Below, in pieces: positions 50,723-61,614 of a stretch of DNA of 64,000 nt. Below the pieces are notes generated by a model. It did not search any database and was not told the DNA's origin. It worked only from the letters and a program-made list of their open reading frames with translations. Positions within the stretch are counted from its first letter, which is position 1, and every line of letters begins with the position of its first letter. The stretch is from Aquabacter cavernae (GTDB lineage: Bacteria > Pseudomonadota > Alphaproteobacteria > Rhizobiales > Xanthobacteraceae). The stretch spans positions 62,001 through 126,000 of the forward strand of contig NZ_RWKV01000008.1 of assembly GCF_003993795.1 (NCBI RefSeq), written 5' to 3'. The translations under genes were made by a program, and so were the position numbers.

Positions 50723-53371
50723 ATGAGCGGCGTCAACGAGATCCGGTCGACTTTTATCGACTATTTCGTCCGGGAAGGTCACGAGGCGGTGTCCTCCTCG
50801 CCGCTGGTCCCGCGCAACGATCCGACCCTCATGTTCACCAATGCGGGCATGGTGCAGTTCAAGAACGTCTTCACCGGCGTCGAGAAGCGGCCTTATTCCA
50901 CGGCGGTGAGCGCGCAGAAGTGCGTGCGGGCGGGTGGCAAGCACAACGACCTCGACAATGTCGGCTATACGGCGCGGCACCATACATTCTTTGAAATGCT
51001 GGGGAATTTCTCTTTCGGCGACTATTTCAAGGACCGCGCCATCGAGCTGGCCTGGAACCTCATCACCCGCGAATTTGAGCTCCCCAAGGACCGCCTGCTG
51101 GTCACCGTCTATTCCGAGGACGACGAGGCCCACGCTCTGTGGAAGAAGATTGCGGGCCTGTCCGACGATCGCATCATCCGCATCCCCACCTCCGACAATT
51201 TCTGGGCCATGGGCGATACCGGCCCCTGCGGTCCTTGCTCGGAAATCTTCTTCGACCACGGCCCGCACATTCCCGGCGGTCCTCCCGGTTCCGAGGACCA
51301 GGACGGCGACCGTTTCATCGAGATCTGGAATCTCGTTTTCATGCAGTATGAGCAGCTCCCCGGCGGGGAGCGCGTGCGCCTGCCACGCCCGTCCATCGAT
51401 ACGGGCATGGGGCTGGAGCGCATCTCGGCCCTTCTTCAGGGCACCCACGACAATTACGAGACCGACCTCATGCGGGCGATCATCGCCGAGGTCGCGGAAC
51501 TGACCGGCGTGTCCGCGAACGGTCCGCAGAAGGCGAGTCACCGGGTGATCGCCGACCATCTGCGTGCATCGGTCTTCCTGACCGCCGATGGCGTGTTGCC
51601 CTCCAATGAAGGTCGCGGCTATGTGCTGCGCCGCATCATGCGCCGAGCCATGCGCCACGCGCAGCTTCTCGGCGCCCGGGACCCGCTGATGCACCGCCTC
51701 GTGCCGATCCTGGTGCGCGAGATGGGCCGCGCCTATCCCGAGATCGCCCGGGCTGAGCCGCTGGCGCAGGAGACGCTGCTGCTTGAGGAGCGCCGCTTCC
51801 GTCGCACCCTGGAGCGTGGTCTCGGCATTCTTGAGGAAGAGAGCGCGGGCCTTGTGTCCGGCGCGAGCTTCCCCGGCGATGTGGCCTTCAAGCTTTACGA
51901 TACCTACGGTTTCCCGCTGGACCTCACCGAGGATGCGCTGCGCGGGCGCGGCATCAAGGTGGATCTCAGTGCCTTCAATGCCGCCATGGAGCGCCAGCGG
52001 GCGGATGCCCGTGCCGCCTGGCAGGGGTCCGGCGAGGCGGCCACCGATACCGTCTGGTTCGCCCTCAAGGAGCGCGAGGGCGCGACCGAGTTCCTCGGTT
52101 ACGACACCGAGAGCGCGGAGGGCGTGGTCTGCGCCCTGGTGAAGGACGGCGCCGAGGTGGAGGCCCTCAAGGCGGGCGAGCAGGGGCTCGTCATCCTCAA
52201 TCAGACGCCTTTCTATGGTGAATCCGGCGGCCAGGTGGGCGATACCGGCCTCATGGTGGGTGAGGACGTGCGCGCCACGGTGCTCAGCACCCAGAAGAAG
52301 TTGGGCGATCTCTTCGTGCACGAGGTGCAGGTGGCCGAAGGGACGCTGGCGCGGGGCACCGCTTTGGCGCTGGAGGTGGACCATGCGCGCCGCTCTGCCG
52401 TGCGCGCCAACCATTCCGCCACCCATCTGCTGCACGAGGCGCTGCGCCGTGTGCTGGGTGATCATGTGGCCCAGAAGGGCTCGCTGGTGGCGCCCGACCG
52501 GCTACGTTTCGACTTTTCCCACCCCAAGCCCATGACGGACAACGAACTCGCCGAGGTGGAGGAGATCGTCAACGCCTATGTGCTGCGCAACGAGCCGGTC
52601 GAGACTCGCCTCATGGCGGTGGACGACGCCATCACCTCCGGCGCGCGCGCTTTGTTCGGCGAGAAGTATGGCGACGAAGTTCGGGTCGTCACCATGGGGA
52701 CGGACGCGGGCAATGGCGCGTCCTTCTCCGTGGAGCTGTGCGGCGGCACGCATGTGAAGCGAACGGGTGACATCGGCCTTGTGAGCGTGGTGGGCGAGAG
52801 CGCGGTGGCGTCCGGCGTGCGGCGGGTGGAAGCCCTGACCGCCACCCAGGCGCGCCATTATCTCAACGGCGCCAATGCGACCCTGCAGGCGGCAGCCGCC
52901 ACGCTGAAGGCACCCGTGGGCGAGGTGGATACGCGCATCGCGGCCCTTGTGGAAGAGCGGCGCAAGCTGGAGCGCGAATTGTCCGACGCGCGCCGCAAGC
53001 TCGCCATGGGTGGCGGCGGGGATAGCGGTCCCGCCATCATCGAGGTGGCCGGCACGCGCTATCTGCGCATCCTCATGGAAGGCGCCGATCCGAAGGACCT
53101 GAAGTCCATCGTGGACCAGGGGAAGACCAAGATCGGCTCCGGCGTCGTCGCGGTTGCCAATGTGGCGGCGGACGGCAAGGGCGCGCTGGTGGTGGGCGTG
53201 ACCGGCGATCTCGCCGGGCGGTTCGACGCCCAGATGCTGGTGCGCGTCGGTGTCGAGGCCCTGGGCGGCAAGGGCGGCGGCGGGCGACCGGACATGGCGC
53301 AGGGCGGTGGCCCGGACGGCGGCAAGGCCGACGAGGCCCTCGCTGCCATCGAGGCCGCGCTCGCCGGTTGA
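50723..53371 (+). CDS. alaS: Alanyl-tRNA synthetase
   Basis: This 882-aa class II synthetase charges tRNA-Ala. The aminoacylation domain starts [17 protein letters not shown], motif 1-2 regions include [17 protein letters not shown] and [18 protein letters not shown], and [17 protein letters not shown] is motif 3. The editing domain has the zinc ligands [11 protein letters not shown] and [13 protein letters not shown]. The C-Ala dimerisation domain is at the end, with the glycine-rich [20 protein letters not shown]. The length (about 880) is standard. The start at 50723 matches the consensus start. It follows recA, as in related genomes. Confidence 0.98.
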   Translation: MSGVNEIRSTFIDYFVREGHEAVSSSPLVPRNDPTLMFTNAGMVQFKNVFTGVEKRPYSTAVSAQKCVRAGGKHNDLDNVGYTARHHTFFEMLGNFSFGDYFKDRAIELAWNLITREFELPKDRLLVTVYSEDDEAHALWKKIAGLSDDRIIRIPTSDNFWAMGDTGPCGPCSEIFFDHGPHIPGGPPGSEDQDGDRFIEIWNLVFMQYEQLPGGERVRLPRPSIDTGMGLERISALLQGTHDNYETDLMRAIIAEVAELTGVSANGPQKASHRVIADHLRASVFLTADGVLPSNEGRGYVLRRIMRRAMRHAQLLGARDPLMHRLVPILVREMGRAYPEIARAEPLAQETLLLEERRFRRTLERGLGILEEESAGLVSGASFPGDVAFKLYDTYGFPLDLTEDALRGRGIKVDLSAFNAAMERQRADARAAWQGSGEAATDTVWFALKEREGATEFLGYDTESAEGVVCALVKDGAEVEALKAGEQGLVILNQTPFYGESGGQVGDTGLMVGEDVRATVLSTQKKLGDLFVHEVQVAEGTLARGTALALEVDHARRSAVRANHSATHLLHEALRRVLGDHVAQKGSLVAPDRLRFDFSHPKPMTDNELAEVEEIVNAYVLRNEPVETRLMAVDDAITSGARALFGEKYGDEVRVVTMGTDAGNGASFSVELCGGTHVKRTGDIGLVSVVGESAVASGVRRVEALTATQARHYLNGANATLQAAAATLKAPVGEVDTRIAALVEERRKLERELSDARRKLAMGGGGDSGPAIIEVAGTRYLRILMEGADPKDLKSIVDQGKTKIGSGVVAVANVAADGKGALVVGVTGDLAGRFDAQMLVRVGVEALGGKGGGGRPDMAQGGGPDGGKADEALAAIEAALAG

Positions 53372-54040
53372 GCATATGGTGACGAACGGAGCTTGAGCCG
53401 GTGGGTTGCCGGCCCGGCATGCAAGGCAAGCCTGCGTACCTGAGGTGTCGCGCGAGAGGTTCTTCGCGCACAGGCTGCATTGTGTGGCGCGAAAAGCCGA
53501 TTGACGTGCCTTGATCGTGTGGTGCGCCAATCGTTGCGCGCTCTGCCTTTTTAAGCGGGGCTGAATGTTCCGACACCGACCGCCATTCAGGTGAGGGATC
53601 ACCCGATTGGCGGTTGTGACCGGGCCGATTTTATTGTTGCTGTTTCAGACCCCATCCGCATGACGCGGGCGCTGCGCTTATGCCGGTTTCGCGTGTCGGC
53701 GGGCGCGGCGGTGATCTCGCGAAGATGCGCCGATACCCGGCACGATTGAGCTTGCTGGTTGGATCGGTGTCGGGGACCGGATTTTGTGACGGATGGCCCG
53801 CTCTGCACGCGGATATCCTGCGGCGCGTGTGATTCGGCACCGATGGTCGAGCCGGTCATGCGCCGGGCCATGATGGCCGAAGGCTTGACCCAACCAGCGG
53901 GATAGCGGGGCGCGTGGAATAGCAGGGCCTGGTTTGATCGCTCCGGGGACGGCGCCGGGCGTGTGCAGGCCATCCGTTTGGTGCCTTCGGGTGCCTGGGA
54001 ATGATTCGGGGCGTTCCGCCCCGCGCCATGGGGAAGGCGC
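53372..54040. other. Intergenic stretch between alaS and antiporter gene
   Basis: This 669-base gap contains open frames on both strands, but none has a ribosome site or recognisable protein features, and the longest are antisense extensions of other frames. I see no tRNA, no strong terminator and no obvious repeat. A decayed gene is possible but cannot be named. Confidence 0.4.
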
Positions 54041-55771
54041 ATGGAGCACGGCTTCTGGGCCAAGGATGCGTTTGTCTATCTGGTCGCCGCGGGAGTCCTG
54101 GTGCCGCTGTTCCAGCGGGCCCGGATCGGGGCGGTCGTGGGCTTCATCCTCATCGGTGCGCTTGTTGGCCCCCATGGGCTGGGCCTGCTGGCCGATAGGC
54201 TGCCGCTCGTGCGCTTTGTCACCATCTCCGACATCGAGCAGGTCTCGGTGGTGGGCGAGGTGGGCATTATCTTCCTCCTGTTCCTGCTGGGCCTGGAGTT
54301 TTCCGCCGGCCGCCTCTGGTCTCTGCGGCGGGAGGTGTTCGGCGTCGGCTTGCTCCAGGTGCTGTTCTGCGGCGCGGCGCTGGCGCTGGTGGGCGTGCTT
54401 TTCGGTGTCGCCGCCGGCACTGCAATGGTGGTGGGGTTTGCCTTCGCCATGTCGTCCACGGCGGTCGTCATGCAAATTCTCAGCGCCGAGCGCCGCGTGC
54501 TGTCCCCGCTCGGCCGGGGTGCGCTTGCCGTCCTGCTCTTCCAGGACCTCATGGTGGTGCCGGTGCTGCTGGCGGCCCAGATCCTGGGGACGCAGGACGA
54601 CAGCGTCCTGCAATTGATCGGCCTCGCCTTCACCAAGGCGGTTGCGGCTATCGGCATCATCCTTCTCGCCGGGCGCTTCCTTCTGGCCCCGCTGGTGGCG
54701 GTGGCCGCCGGGACTGGATCGCGGGACCTCATCATGGCCATCAGCTTCGTGGTGGTCGCGGGCACGGCGGGGCTCACCCATGCGGCGGGCCTGTCTTCCG
54801 CCCTCGGCGCCTTTCTCGGCGGCATGTTGCTGAGCGGCACCGCCTACCGGCACCAGATCAGCGTGGATCTCGAGCCGTTCAAGGGTCTGCTCATCGGCGT
54901 GTTCTTCGTCTCGGTGGGCATGGGGGTGGATGCGGCGGCTGTGCTCCCGCGCCTGCCGCTGGTGCTGATGGGCGTGGCCATCCTCGTGGCGGTGAAGGTC
55001 GCCATGACCTATCTGGCGACGCGCATCTTCTCCGTGGCGCGGCCGCTGGGGGGAGAACTGGCGCTGCTGCTGGCCCAGACCGGGGAATTTGCATTCGTGG
55101 TTCTCGGCCTGCTGGCCACCACCGGAATCATCGACCATGAGGGGGCGAGCCTCCTCGTGTCGGTGGTCACGCTCTCGCTGGTCTTCACGCCGCTCCTTGC
55201 CCGGCTCGGCGGGGTGGCGCGGGGCGTGCTGGAGCGCCGGGAGCACCCGAAAGACCTGGCGTCCGTCACAGCGCCTGCAACGGGGCATGTGGTCATCGGC
55301 GGCTTCGGGCGGGTCGGGCGGATCATCGCGGAGACGCTGGAGGCGGCGGGCGTGCCGTTCGTCGCGCTGGATGCGGACCCGCGCTGCGTGCGGGCGGAGC
55401 AGGCGGCGGGGCGCCAGGTGTTCCTGGGTGATGCCAGCCGGCCGGAAATCCTGGAGCGGGTAAATCCCCTGGGGGCGAGCGCCTTCGTGGTGACGCTGGA
55501 TGCCGCCGAGCCTGCCGATCGCATGGTCCGCAGCATTCAGCACCATCGGCCGGACGCGCTCATTCTGGCGCGGGTGAAGGATACGGCCCATGCCCGCGCG
55601 CTGTCGGCGCTGGGTGTGTCGCAGGTCATTCCGGAGACAGTGGAGGCGAGCCTACAGCTCTGCGCCCATCTGCTGCTGTCCCTCGGCCTTGAAGAAGAGG
55701 CCGTCCAGGCACGCATCGACGCGGCGCGGGAGAAAGAACGCGGGCGGATCGAGCAGGGCGCGGACACATAG
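54041..55771 (+). CDS. Kef-type monovalent cation:proton antiporter (CPA2)
   Basis: This 576-aa protein has about twelve transmembrane helices followed by a cytoplasmic RCK domain. The membrane part includes FLLGLEFSAGRLWSLRREV, AFAMSSTAVVMQIL with the conserved core residues and GALAVLLFQDLMVVPVLLA with the Gln-Asp pair. The TrkA-N domain begins TGHVVIGGFGRVGRIIAETL near residue 421 with its GxGxxG. Such antiporters exchange potassium or sodium for protons and are gated by nucleotides or glutathione adducts. The start at 54041 is the first good ATG. Specificity is inferred. Confidence 0.9.
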   Translation: MEHGFWAKDAFVYLVAAGVLVPLFQRARIGAVVGFILIGALVGPHGLGLLADRLPLVRFVTISDIEQVSVVGEVGIIFLLFLLGLEFSAGRLWSLRREVFGVGLLQVLFCGAALALVGVLFGVAAGTAMVVGFAFAMSSTAVVMQILSAERRVLSPLGRGALAVLLFQDLMVVPVLLAAQILGTQDDSVLQLIGLAFTKAVAAIGIILLAGRFLLAPLVAVAAGTGSRDLIMAISFVVVAGTAGLTHAAGLSSALGAFLGGMLLSGTAYRHQISVDLEPFKGLLIGVFFVSVGMGVDAAAVLPRLPLVLMGVAILVAVKVAMTYLATRIFSVARPLGGELALLLAQTGEFAFVVLGLLATTGIIDHEGASLLVSVVTLSLVFTPLLARLGGVARGVLERREHPKDLASVTAPATGHVVIGGFGRVGRIIAETLEAAGVPFVALDADPRCVRAEQAAGRQVFLGDASRPEILERVNPLGASAFVVTLDAAEPADRMVRSIQHHRPDALILARVKDTAHARALSALGVSQVIPETVEASLQLCAHLLLSLGLEEEAVQARIDAAREKERGRIEQGADT

Positions 55772-56124
55772 GCGCTTAAAGCAGCGGAAAGCGACGGTCG
55801 AAGGGAGCGCCTACTTTTCGGCGGCGGTAACAAGTTGCCAATTCCGCTCGCCGCGCCGTTGCCGTGCCCGTGTTATGCAGAACCGAACGGAGCCGCCCCT
55901 AGCCTGCAAATGGCGATGCGCTGTCGTGCCGCCCCGCAATGGCCGCGACGCACGCTTTCAGTCGGCTTGAGCGGGCTATGGATGGCTGCTGAAGAGGGCA
56001 TCCGGCTCTGGAGCAAAGGCGGCCGGCATGTGCGGGCGGCGCGGGCAAGAGACGAAGCTGAAGAAGGGGCTGCAAGCTGGAAAACTCGCGGCCGGCAAGG
56101 GGCCGGCCGCGAGGAAATGGCTGA
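55772..56124. other. Intergenic stretch between antiporter gene and icd
   Basis: About 350 bases between converging genes. No open frame with a ribosome site is visible. The bases near 56076-56108 contain GCGGCCGGCAAGGGGCCGGCCGC, a palindrome-like stretch just downstream of icd that may terminate it. Otherwise nothing stands out. Confidence 0.4.
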
Positions 56125-57339
56125 TCAGGACGCCATGGCCTTGGTGAGGTTGTCGGAGATCTTGTCCAGGAACCCGGTGGTGGAGAGCCACTTCTGGCTG
56201 TCGCCCACCAGCAGGGCGAGGTCCTTGGTCATGTCGCCGGCTTCCACGGTATCGACGCAGACCTTCTCCAGCGTGGCGGCGAACTTGGCCAGCTCTTCAT
56301 TGTTGTCGAGCTTGGCGCGGTGCGACAGGCCACGGGTCCAGGCGAAGATGGAGGCGATGGAGTTGGTGGAGGTCTCCTTGCCCTTCTGGTGCTCGCGATA
56401 GTGGCGGGTCACGGTGCCGTGGGCGGCCTCGGCCTCCACGGTCTTGCCGTCCGGCGTCATGAGCACGGAGGTCATGAGGCCGAGCGAGCCGAAGCCCTGG
56501 GCCACGATGTCGGACTGCACGTCGCCGTCATAGTTCTTGCAGGCCCACACATAGCCGCCGGACCACTTGAGCGCCGAGGCGACCATGTCGTCGATCAGGC
56601 GGTGCTCGTAGTGGATCTTGCGCTTCTCGAACTCGGCCTTGAACTCGGCGTCGTACACCTCCTGGAAGATGTCCTTGAAGCGACCGTCATAGGCCTTCAG
56701 GATCGTGTTCTTCGTGGAGAGATAGACCGGGTAGTTCCGGATCAGACCGTAATTCAGCGACGCGCGGGCGAAGTCGCGGATCGAGTCATCCAGGTTGTAC
56801 ATGGCCATGGCCACGCCGGAGCTCGGGAAATTGTAGACGTCCTTCTCGATCTTCGTGCCGTCCTCGCCCACGAAGGAGATGGTCAGCTTGCCCTTGCCGG
56901 GGACCTTGAAGTCGGTGGCGCGATACTGGTCGCCGAAGGCATGACGGCCCACCACGATGGGCTGGGTCCAGCCCGGCACGAGCCGCGGCACGTTCTGGCA
57001 GATGATGGGCTCGCGGAAGATGACGCCGCCGAGGATGTTGCGGATGGTGCCGTTCGGCGACTTCCACATTTCCTTGAGGTTGAATTCCTGCACGCGCGCT
57101 TCGTCGGGCGTGATGGTGGCGCACTTCACGCCGACGCCATGCTTTTTGATGGCCTCGGCCGCGTCGATGGTGACCTGATCGTTGGTGGCGTCGCGGTTCT
57201 CGACCGAGAGATCGTAATATTCCAGATCGAGGTCGAGATAAGGATGGATCAGCTTATCCTTGATATACTGCCAGATGATCCGGGTCATCTCGTCGCCGTC
57301 GAGTTCGACAACGGGGTTAGCCACCTTGATCTTCGCCAT
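56125..57339 (-). CDS. icd: NADP-dependent isocitrate dehydrogenase
   Basis: This 404-aa enzyme decarboxylates isocitrate to 2-oxoglutarate in the citric acid cycle. It is of the eukaryotic-like dimeric type common in alphaproteobacteria: [20 protein letters not shown] at the start, [20 protein letters not shown] for substrate binding, [20 protein letters not shown] and [20 protein letters not shown] with metal-binding acids, and [20 protein letters not shown] for NADP. The length is standard. The start at 57339 fits the MAKIKV consensus; the frame continues upstream without conservation. It is monocistronic. Confidence 0.97.
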   Translation of the reverse strand: MAKIKVANPVVELDGDEMTRIIWQYIKDKLIHPYLDLDLEYYDLSVENRDATNDQVTIDAAEAIKKHGVGVKCATITPDEARVQEFNLKEMWKSPNGTIRNILGGVIFREPIICQNVPRLVPGWTQPIVVGRHAFGDQYRATDFKVPGKGKLTISFVGEDGTKIEKDVYNFPSSGVAMAMYNLDDSIRDFARASLNYGLIRNYPVYLSTKNTILKAYDGRFKDIFQEVYDAEFKAEFEKRKIHYEHRLIDDMVASALKWSGGYVWACKNYDGDVQSDIVAQGFGSLGLMTSVLMTPDGKTVEAEAAHGTVTRHYREHQKGKETSTNSIASIFAWTRGLSHRAKLDNNEELAKFAATLEKVCVDTVEAGDMTKDLALLVGDSQKWLSTTGFLDKISDNLTKAMAS

Positions 57340-57541
57340 GTGGACGACCTTTCGGGGCGCTCTGAGAGCGTTTGGGTTAAAGGGCCATGCGGCACGGCGC
57401 GCGCCCCACATCATGCCGCCGCCATGATCCCTAGCCGGGCCGCTATAGCACTCGCAACCGCGAGAAAGAAGCCGCTCCGGGCCGATTGCGGCGCGGAATA
57501 CGCGCGCCGCGCGCGAAGCTCTCGACAGGGCGCCGCCTGCC

Positions 57542-58420
57542 ATGCAAGAGAGCCCCATGCCCGGTTCTGGAACAGACAGCACGAAGCCCTGGGCCGAAGG
57601 CGGCCCGCTGGTGATCCTTGTGGAGCCCCAGCTCGGCGACAATATCGGTTCGGCGGCGCGCGCCATGGGCAATTTCGGCCTGTCGCGCCTGCGCCTCGTC
57701 AATCCGCGCCATGGGTGGCCGGACGAGCGCGCCCATATCTTCGCGGCGGGCGCCGACCGCATCCTGGAGACCGCCCAGCTTTTTCCGGACCTGCGCTCCG
57801 CCTTGGCGGACGTGCGCTATGCCTTCGCCACCACTGCCCGTGAGCGCGGCATGGCCAAGCCCGTCCTGAGTGCGGATGCCGCGGCGGCGGAGACCATCAG
57901 CCGCCTTGCGGCCGGAGAAGAGGTGGCCCTGGTGTTCGGCCGCGAGCGCACCGGCCTTTATACGGAGGAGGTGTCGCTGTGCGACGCCATCCTGACGCTG
58001 CCGGTCAACCCGGCCTTTGCCTCGCTCAATCTCGGCATGTGCGTGGCGGTCACGGCCTATGAGTGGTTCAAGGCGGCGAGCGGCGGCGCATTGCCCTTCA
58101 CTCAGCCGGAGCGCTCGCCCCCAGCCGAGAAGAAGGATCTCTTCGCCTTCTTCGATCATCTGGAGGGGGCGTTGACGGAGGCGTCCTTCTTCCGCTCGCC
58201 GGAGAAGCAGCCCTCCACCACCCGCAACATCCGCAACATCTTCCACCGCGTTGCGCTGACCAAGCAGGATCTCGCGACCCTGCACGGCATGATCACGGCT
58301 CTGGTGGAAGGGCGCGCGGGGCGCGAGGCTCGCAAGATCGCGCATAATGAAGCCGCTGCCGCCCGCAAGGCGGAACGCGTTGCGGCGCAAGGGGCGGCGC
58401 GGGACGTGGAGACGGAGTGA
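57542..58420 (+). CDS. trmJ: TrmJ-like tRNA (cytidine/uridine-2'-O-)methyltransferase
   Basis: This 292-aa SPOUT enzyme would methylate the ribose at position 32 of tRNAs. The knot motifs are [20 protein letters not shown], then [17 protein letters not shown] and [18 protein letters not shown]-terminal helical region ([39 protein letters not shown]) belongs to this subfamily. The start at 57542 or at 57557 (MPGSG) cannot be separated by ribosome site. The gene is divergent from icd. A tRNA-fMet gene follows. Confidence 0.88.
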   Translation: MQESPMPGSGTDSTKPWAEGGPLVILVEPQLGDNIGSAARAMGNFGLSRLRLVNPRHGWPDERAHIFAAGADRILETAQLFPDLRSALADVRYAFATTARERGMAKPVLSADAAAAETISRLAAGEEVALVFGRERTGLYTEEVSLCDAILTLPVNPAFASLNLGMCVAVTAYEWFKAASGGALPFTQPERSPPAEKKDLFAFFDHLEGALTEASFFRSPEKQPSTTRNIRNIFHRVALTKQDLATLHGMITALVEGRAGREARKIAHNEAAAARKAERVAAQGAARDVETE

Positions 58421-58549
58421 GGCCGGGGATGTCCACAGGCATTCCTGGCATGCGATAAAATTATCCCTCCAGGGGTTTCAATTACCGGCCCGGGGGGCTA
58501 CATACCCCTCACCGACATGCCGGTTCGCCGGATCACCTGTCGGCTCTGA

Positions 58550-58626
<77 letters not shown>

Positions 58627-58656
58627 AAGTATCCTTGACTATCAAGGGTTTGAAGA

Positions 58657-58684
58657 GGGCCGCCGCAAGGCGGCCCTTTTCGTT
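58657..58684 (+). terminator. Terminator downstream of tRNA-fMet
   Basis: GGGCCGCC and GGCGGCCC pair around GCAA at 58657-58676 and are followed by TTTTCGTTTT. It lies 30 bases after the tRNA and is a classical rho-independent terminator. Confidence 0.88.
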
Positions 58685-58812
58685 TTGGGTAGCTTCGCAA
58701 TCGGCCCGCGCTTTGGCGAAAATCGGCTCGGCTCGTGGTTCGCTGGAATTGGTGCCGATAACCGTTCGATTGCTATCGAGGGACTTGTCCAAATGATGGA
58801 CAGGAGATCTCC

Positions 58813-59055
58813 ATGGAAGCACGGGCACCTTATCACGTAACCTGTCTCTTCCCGGATCACACCGCCTTCCAGGCGGGGAGGGTTCGCGTGTGCGCTGGAA
58901 GCGCAGACGATGCGATTACTCAGGTGTTGGGATACTCTCCCCGTCAACACGGTGCGCTTTATGCGCGAGTAGAACTTCCCGATCGGACGATTTGCTACTA
59001 TCGGGCTGGTTTCCGCGAGCCGGATTGTCAACGTATTCATAGCCGCCGGGGGTAA
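58813..59055 (+). CDS. Hypothetical protein, 80 aa
   Basis: This small protein begins MEARAPYHVTCLFPDHTAFQ and has alternating strand-like and helical segments (RVRVCAGSADDAITQVLGYS, YARVELPDRTICYYRAG). A CAGGAGATCTCC ribosome site precedes the ATG. No export signal or membrane segment is present. I recognise no family. It is monocistronic between the tRNA terminator and another small gene. Confidence 0.62.
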   Translation: MEARAPYHVTCLFPDHTAFQAGRVRVCAGSADDAITQVLGYSPRQHGALYARVELPDRTICYYRAGFREPDCQRIHSRRG

Positions 59056-59227
59056 GGGGCGGCATTGTGAAGAGCGCGCCAGTCTCGCTTAGAGCGGGCA
59101 TCTAGTGGTGTTTTTGCCTCGCTGAGCACCCGGATGCCTGCCGCTGGTTTGCGGTAGGAACCGGAAATTTTGAAACGGTGTGTCGCGCCCGGCGTTGGTG
59201 ATTGAGAGCCAAACGCAGGAGGTGCCC

Positions 59228-59410
59228 ATGGAGAACGCCCGACGACGACCGCCTCATCAGGCCGCCAAGCCTCATGAGAGCGGACCAGCCAAGCCCAAGA
59301 CATCACGCCTCCAGACCAAGTCAGCGCCTATCAAAGCGGAGCCCGAGCGGAAGAAGCCGGCGGGTTTGGGCGGCGCGCCAAGTCCCGTGGGGGAGAATGA
59401 TCTCGCCTGA
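59228..59410 (+). CDS. Small basic disordered protein
   Basis: This 60-aa protein is rich in Lys, Pro, Arg and Ala (ENARRRPPHQAAKPHESGPA, KPKTSRLQTKSAPIKAEPER) and probably has no fixed fold. The ATG follows GCAGGAGGTGCCC, an excellent ribosome site, which argues for a real gene. Similar small basic proteins are common in this order without known function; nucleic-acid binding is a guess from charge. Confidence 0.6.
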   Translation: MENARRRPPHQAAKPHESGPAKPKTSRLQTKSAPIKAEPERKKPAGLGGAPSPVGENDLA

Positions 59411-59458
59411 GGCTTACCGAAGAGCGATCGGTGCCTCGGTTGGTGGATGGTGAGAATT

Positions 59459-59563
59459 CAGAGCGTTTCAGCTTTTCATGGAAACGCTGAAACGCTCACT
59501 CTCTTTGTCTTTATGCGTTTCCTTCACGCGAACCGCTTCACACTTCGCTCGGAAACACTCTAG
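59459..59563. repeat. Dispersed palindromic intergenic element
   Basis: AGCGTTTCAG at 59460-59469 and CTGAAACGCT at 59485-59494 form 10 perfect pairs. A second half with TGCGTTTCCTTCACGCGAAC and ACTTCGCTCGGAAACACTCT follows. This wording is familiar from dispersed intergenic elements in many Hyphomicrobiales genomes. It lies in the gap after the small basic protein gene. Its copies elsewhere in this genome cannot be seen here. Confidence 0.6.
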
Positions 59564-59720
59564 GAGAGGCTGTCAGGTCGTGCGGGCGTTCAGGCAAGCG
59601 GCATTCGCCGCATGGTGTGTGGGCGGCTGACCACGGCGTCACAGCGTGGCTGATTGCCTTCGGGGGAAGCTGATTAAAATCTATCGGCCGGAAAACCTTC
59701 GTCCCGCAGGCGGCTTCCGA

Positions 59721-59845
59721 AAACAAAAAAGCCCCGCTGCGAGGCGAGGCTTTTCGTTCAGCGTCGCGCGGGGCTGCAGTACATCCGTGCATTCCCCGAA
59801 GGATGATCCGTAAAGACCGATCCGCGCGCTGAGTTGAGAGCTTAT
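59721..59845 (-). ncRNA. Candidate small RNA with strong terminator
   Basis: On the minus strand AGCCTCGC and GCGGGGCT pair (one G-U) around a 6-base loop and are followed by TTTTTTGTTT, a strong rho-independent terminator at 59721-59751. No supported protein gene on that strand ends here. A transcript beginning near 59845 would be about 120 nt, behind a possible TTGAAA box. Boundaries are guesses. The other parts of 59564-60086 show nothing else. Confidence 0.35.
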
Positions 59846-60086
59846 CGCTCGGCATCTTGTCTTAAAGAAGGCAGGGGATCCGGATTTTTCAACATCCCTG
59901 CATTTATAAGCCCTTTGGTCGCTCCAGCACCTGCCGCCGCGCCCTGGCTTCCTTTGCCGGCGGGGTAGATAGCGCAGCGGCCATGGCCCATTGTGTGGGC
60001 CGCGCATAGGCAGATCGAATCGCGATCTGCGGAGCCGGCAGGCTCGGGCCATTGGGCTTCCGGGCGCGGGCAGGGGAGGGGCAGGG

Positions 60087-61565
60087 GTGCGGTTTGTCAC
60101 GGTTTTGGCTCGGTTCGCGGTGCGGATCGTCGTGGTGGCCCTCGTCCTCGTCCTGGCGGGACTGGCTTTCCGGGCGTTCGATATCTGGCGCGGCCCCCAA
60201 CTCTCCCTCTGGCACACCTATGCACCTGCGGAACTCAGCATCGCGGAACTGGATCGCTCCGACTGGGCGGCCTATCTCGCCGCCGAAGAGCGCCTGTTCA
60301 CCGCCGTCCAGGCCAATGTGTCCGACAAGCTGCCTGAGGCGGAGCGGACCCCGCTCAATCGCTATTTCACCGACGCGCGCAATTATCCCGGCCGCTTTCC
60401 GGCCGATTGGAACCGCTCCTTCGTGATCCAGCCGTCGGGCGCTCCCCAGGGCGTGGCGGTGCTGCTGCATGGCCTGACGGATTCCCCCTACAGCCTGCGC
60501 CACTTCGCGCGGCTCTATGCCGACCGGGGCTTCGTGGCCCTCGGCCTGCGCCTGCCCGGGCATGGCACGGTGCCCGGCGCACTCACCGATATCAAATGGG
60601 AGGACTGGAGCGCCGCGGTGCGGCTCGCCCTGCGCGAGGCCCGGCAGTTGGCGGGGCCGGACAAGCCCGTGCATCTGGTGGGCTATTCCAATGGCGGCGC
60701 CCTTGCCGTGCTTCACACGCTGGAGGCGATCGCCGAGCCCGCTTTGGTGAAGCCCGACCAGGTGGTGCTGGTCTCGCCCATGATCGGGATCACGCCCTTC
60801 GCGCGCTTTGCGGGGCTCGCGGCGCTGCCGGCCTATCTGCCCGGCTTCGCCGCGGCCCGCTGGCTGGACCTCATGCCGGAATTCAACCCCTTCAAGTACA
60901 ATTCCTTCCCTGTGAATGCCGCGCAGCAATCCTATGCCCTCACCCAAGCGGTTCAGGCACGCATGACGGCGCTGTCTGGCCGCCTCGCGGACTTCCCGGC
61001 GGTGCTGAGCTTCCAGTCCGTGGTGGACCATACGGTGAGCACGCAGGCGGTGATCAACGGCCTACACATGCGCCTGCCCTCGGGGCGCAGCGAGCTGGTG
61101 CTGTTCGATGTGAATCGTGGCGCCACGCTGGATTTCCTCCTGACCGAGGAGGCGAAGGGCGCCCTGCGGCGGCTGTTGCCGGCTGCGCCGCGCCCGTTCC
61201 GCAGCGTGGTTGTAGCGACCTCCGCGGCAGACACGGCGCAGGCGGAAGTGCAGGTGGTGGAAGCGGGCGGCACCAGCATCGCGCGCCAGCTCTTGCCCGC
61301 GCCGCAGGCCTATCCCCCGACGGTCTATTCCCTCTCCCATGTGGCCATGCCTTTTCCCGTCTCCGACGGGCTCTACGGCATCGCGCCCGATCCGGCGGAG
61401 GATTTCGGCATCCGGCTCGGCGATTTGGTGGCGCGGGGCGAGCGTGGCACCTTCACGGTGAGCGAGGAGGTGCTGATGCGCATCGCCTCCAATCCCTTCT
61501 TGCCCTTCATGCTGGATCGCGTCGGCCAGACCCTTCCCGCCGCCGGGCAGTCGGGGGCGCGCTGA
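60087..61565 (+). CDS. Membrane-anchored alpha/beta hydrolase
   Basis: This 492-aa protein has an N-terminal hydrophobic helix (FAVRIVVVALVLVLAGLAF) that anchors it or serves as signal, then an alpha/beta hydrolase domain. The oxyanion stretch is VAVLLHGLTDSPYSLRHFA, the nucleophile elbow is HLVGYSNGGALAVLHTL with Ser in GYSNG, and later acid and His candidates lie around SVVDHTVSTQ and LSHVAMPFP. Such enzymes hydrolyse esters or lipids. The GTG at 60087 follows GGGGAGGGGCAGG and is better than an upstream start at 59991. Substrate is unknown. Confidence 0.8.
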   Translation: MRFVTVLARFAVRIVVVALVLVLAGLAFRAFDIWRGPQLSLWHTYAPAELSIAELDRSDWAAYLAAEERLFTAVQANVSDKLPEAERTPLNRYFTDARNYPGRFPADWNRSFVIQPSGAPQGVAVLLHGLTDSPYSLRHFARLYADRGFVALGLRLPGHGTVPGALTDIKWEDWSAAVRLALREARQLAGPDKPVHLVGYSNGGALAVLHTLEAIAEPALVKPDQVVLVSPMIGITPFARFAGLAALPAYLPGFAAARWLDLMPEFNPFKYNSFPVNAAQQSYALTQAVQARMTALSGRLADFPAVLSFQSVVDHTVSTQAVINGLHMRLPSGRSELVLFDVNRGATLDFLLTEEAKGALRRLLPAAPRPFRSVVVATSAADTAQAEVQVVEAGGTSIARQLLPAPQAYPPTVYSLSHVAMPFPVSDGLYGIAPDPAEDFGIRLGDLVARGERGTFTVSEEVLMRIASNPFLPFMLDRVGQTLPAAGQSGAR

Positions 61566-61614
61566 GCGCCGGACGCGGAAGGGAAGTGCGCGCCCCCCGG
61601 GAGAGGCGCGCGGT

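Noticed and set aside
50603-52465. 620-codon minus-strand frame opposite alaS
   Set aside because: It mirrors alaS third-position GC and shows no domain; alaS on the plus strand is unambiguous.
53678-55591. 637-codon minus-strand frame opposite the antiporter gene
   Set aside because: Low-complexity Arg/His/Gln composition typical of an antisense frame; the antiporter is firm.
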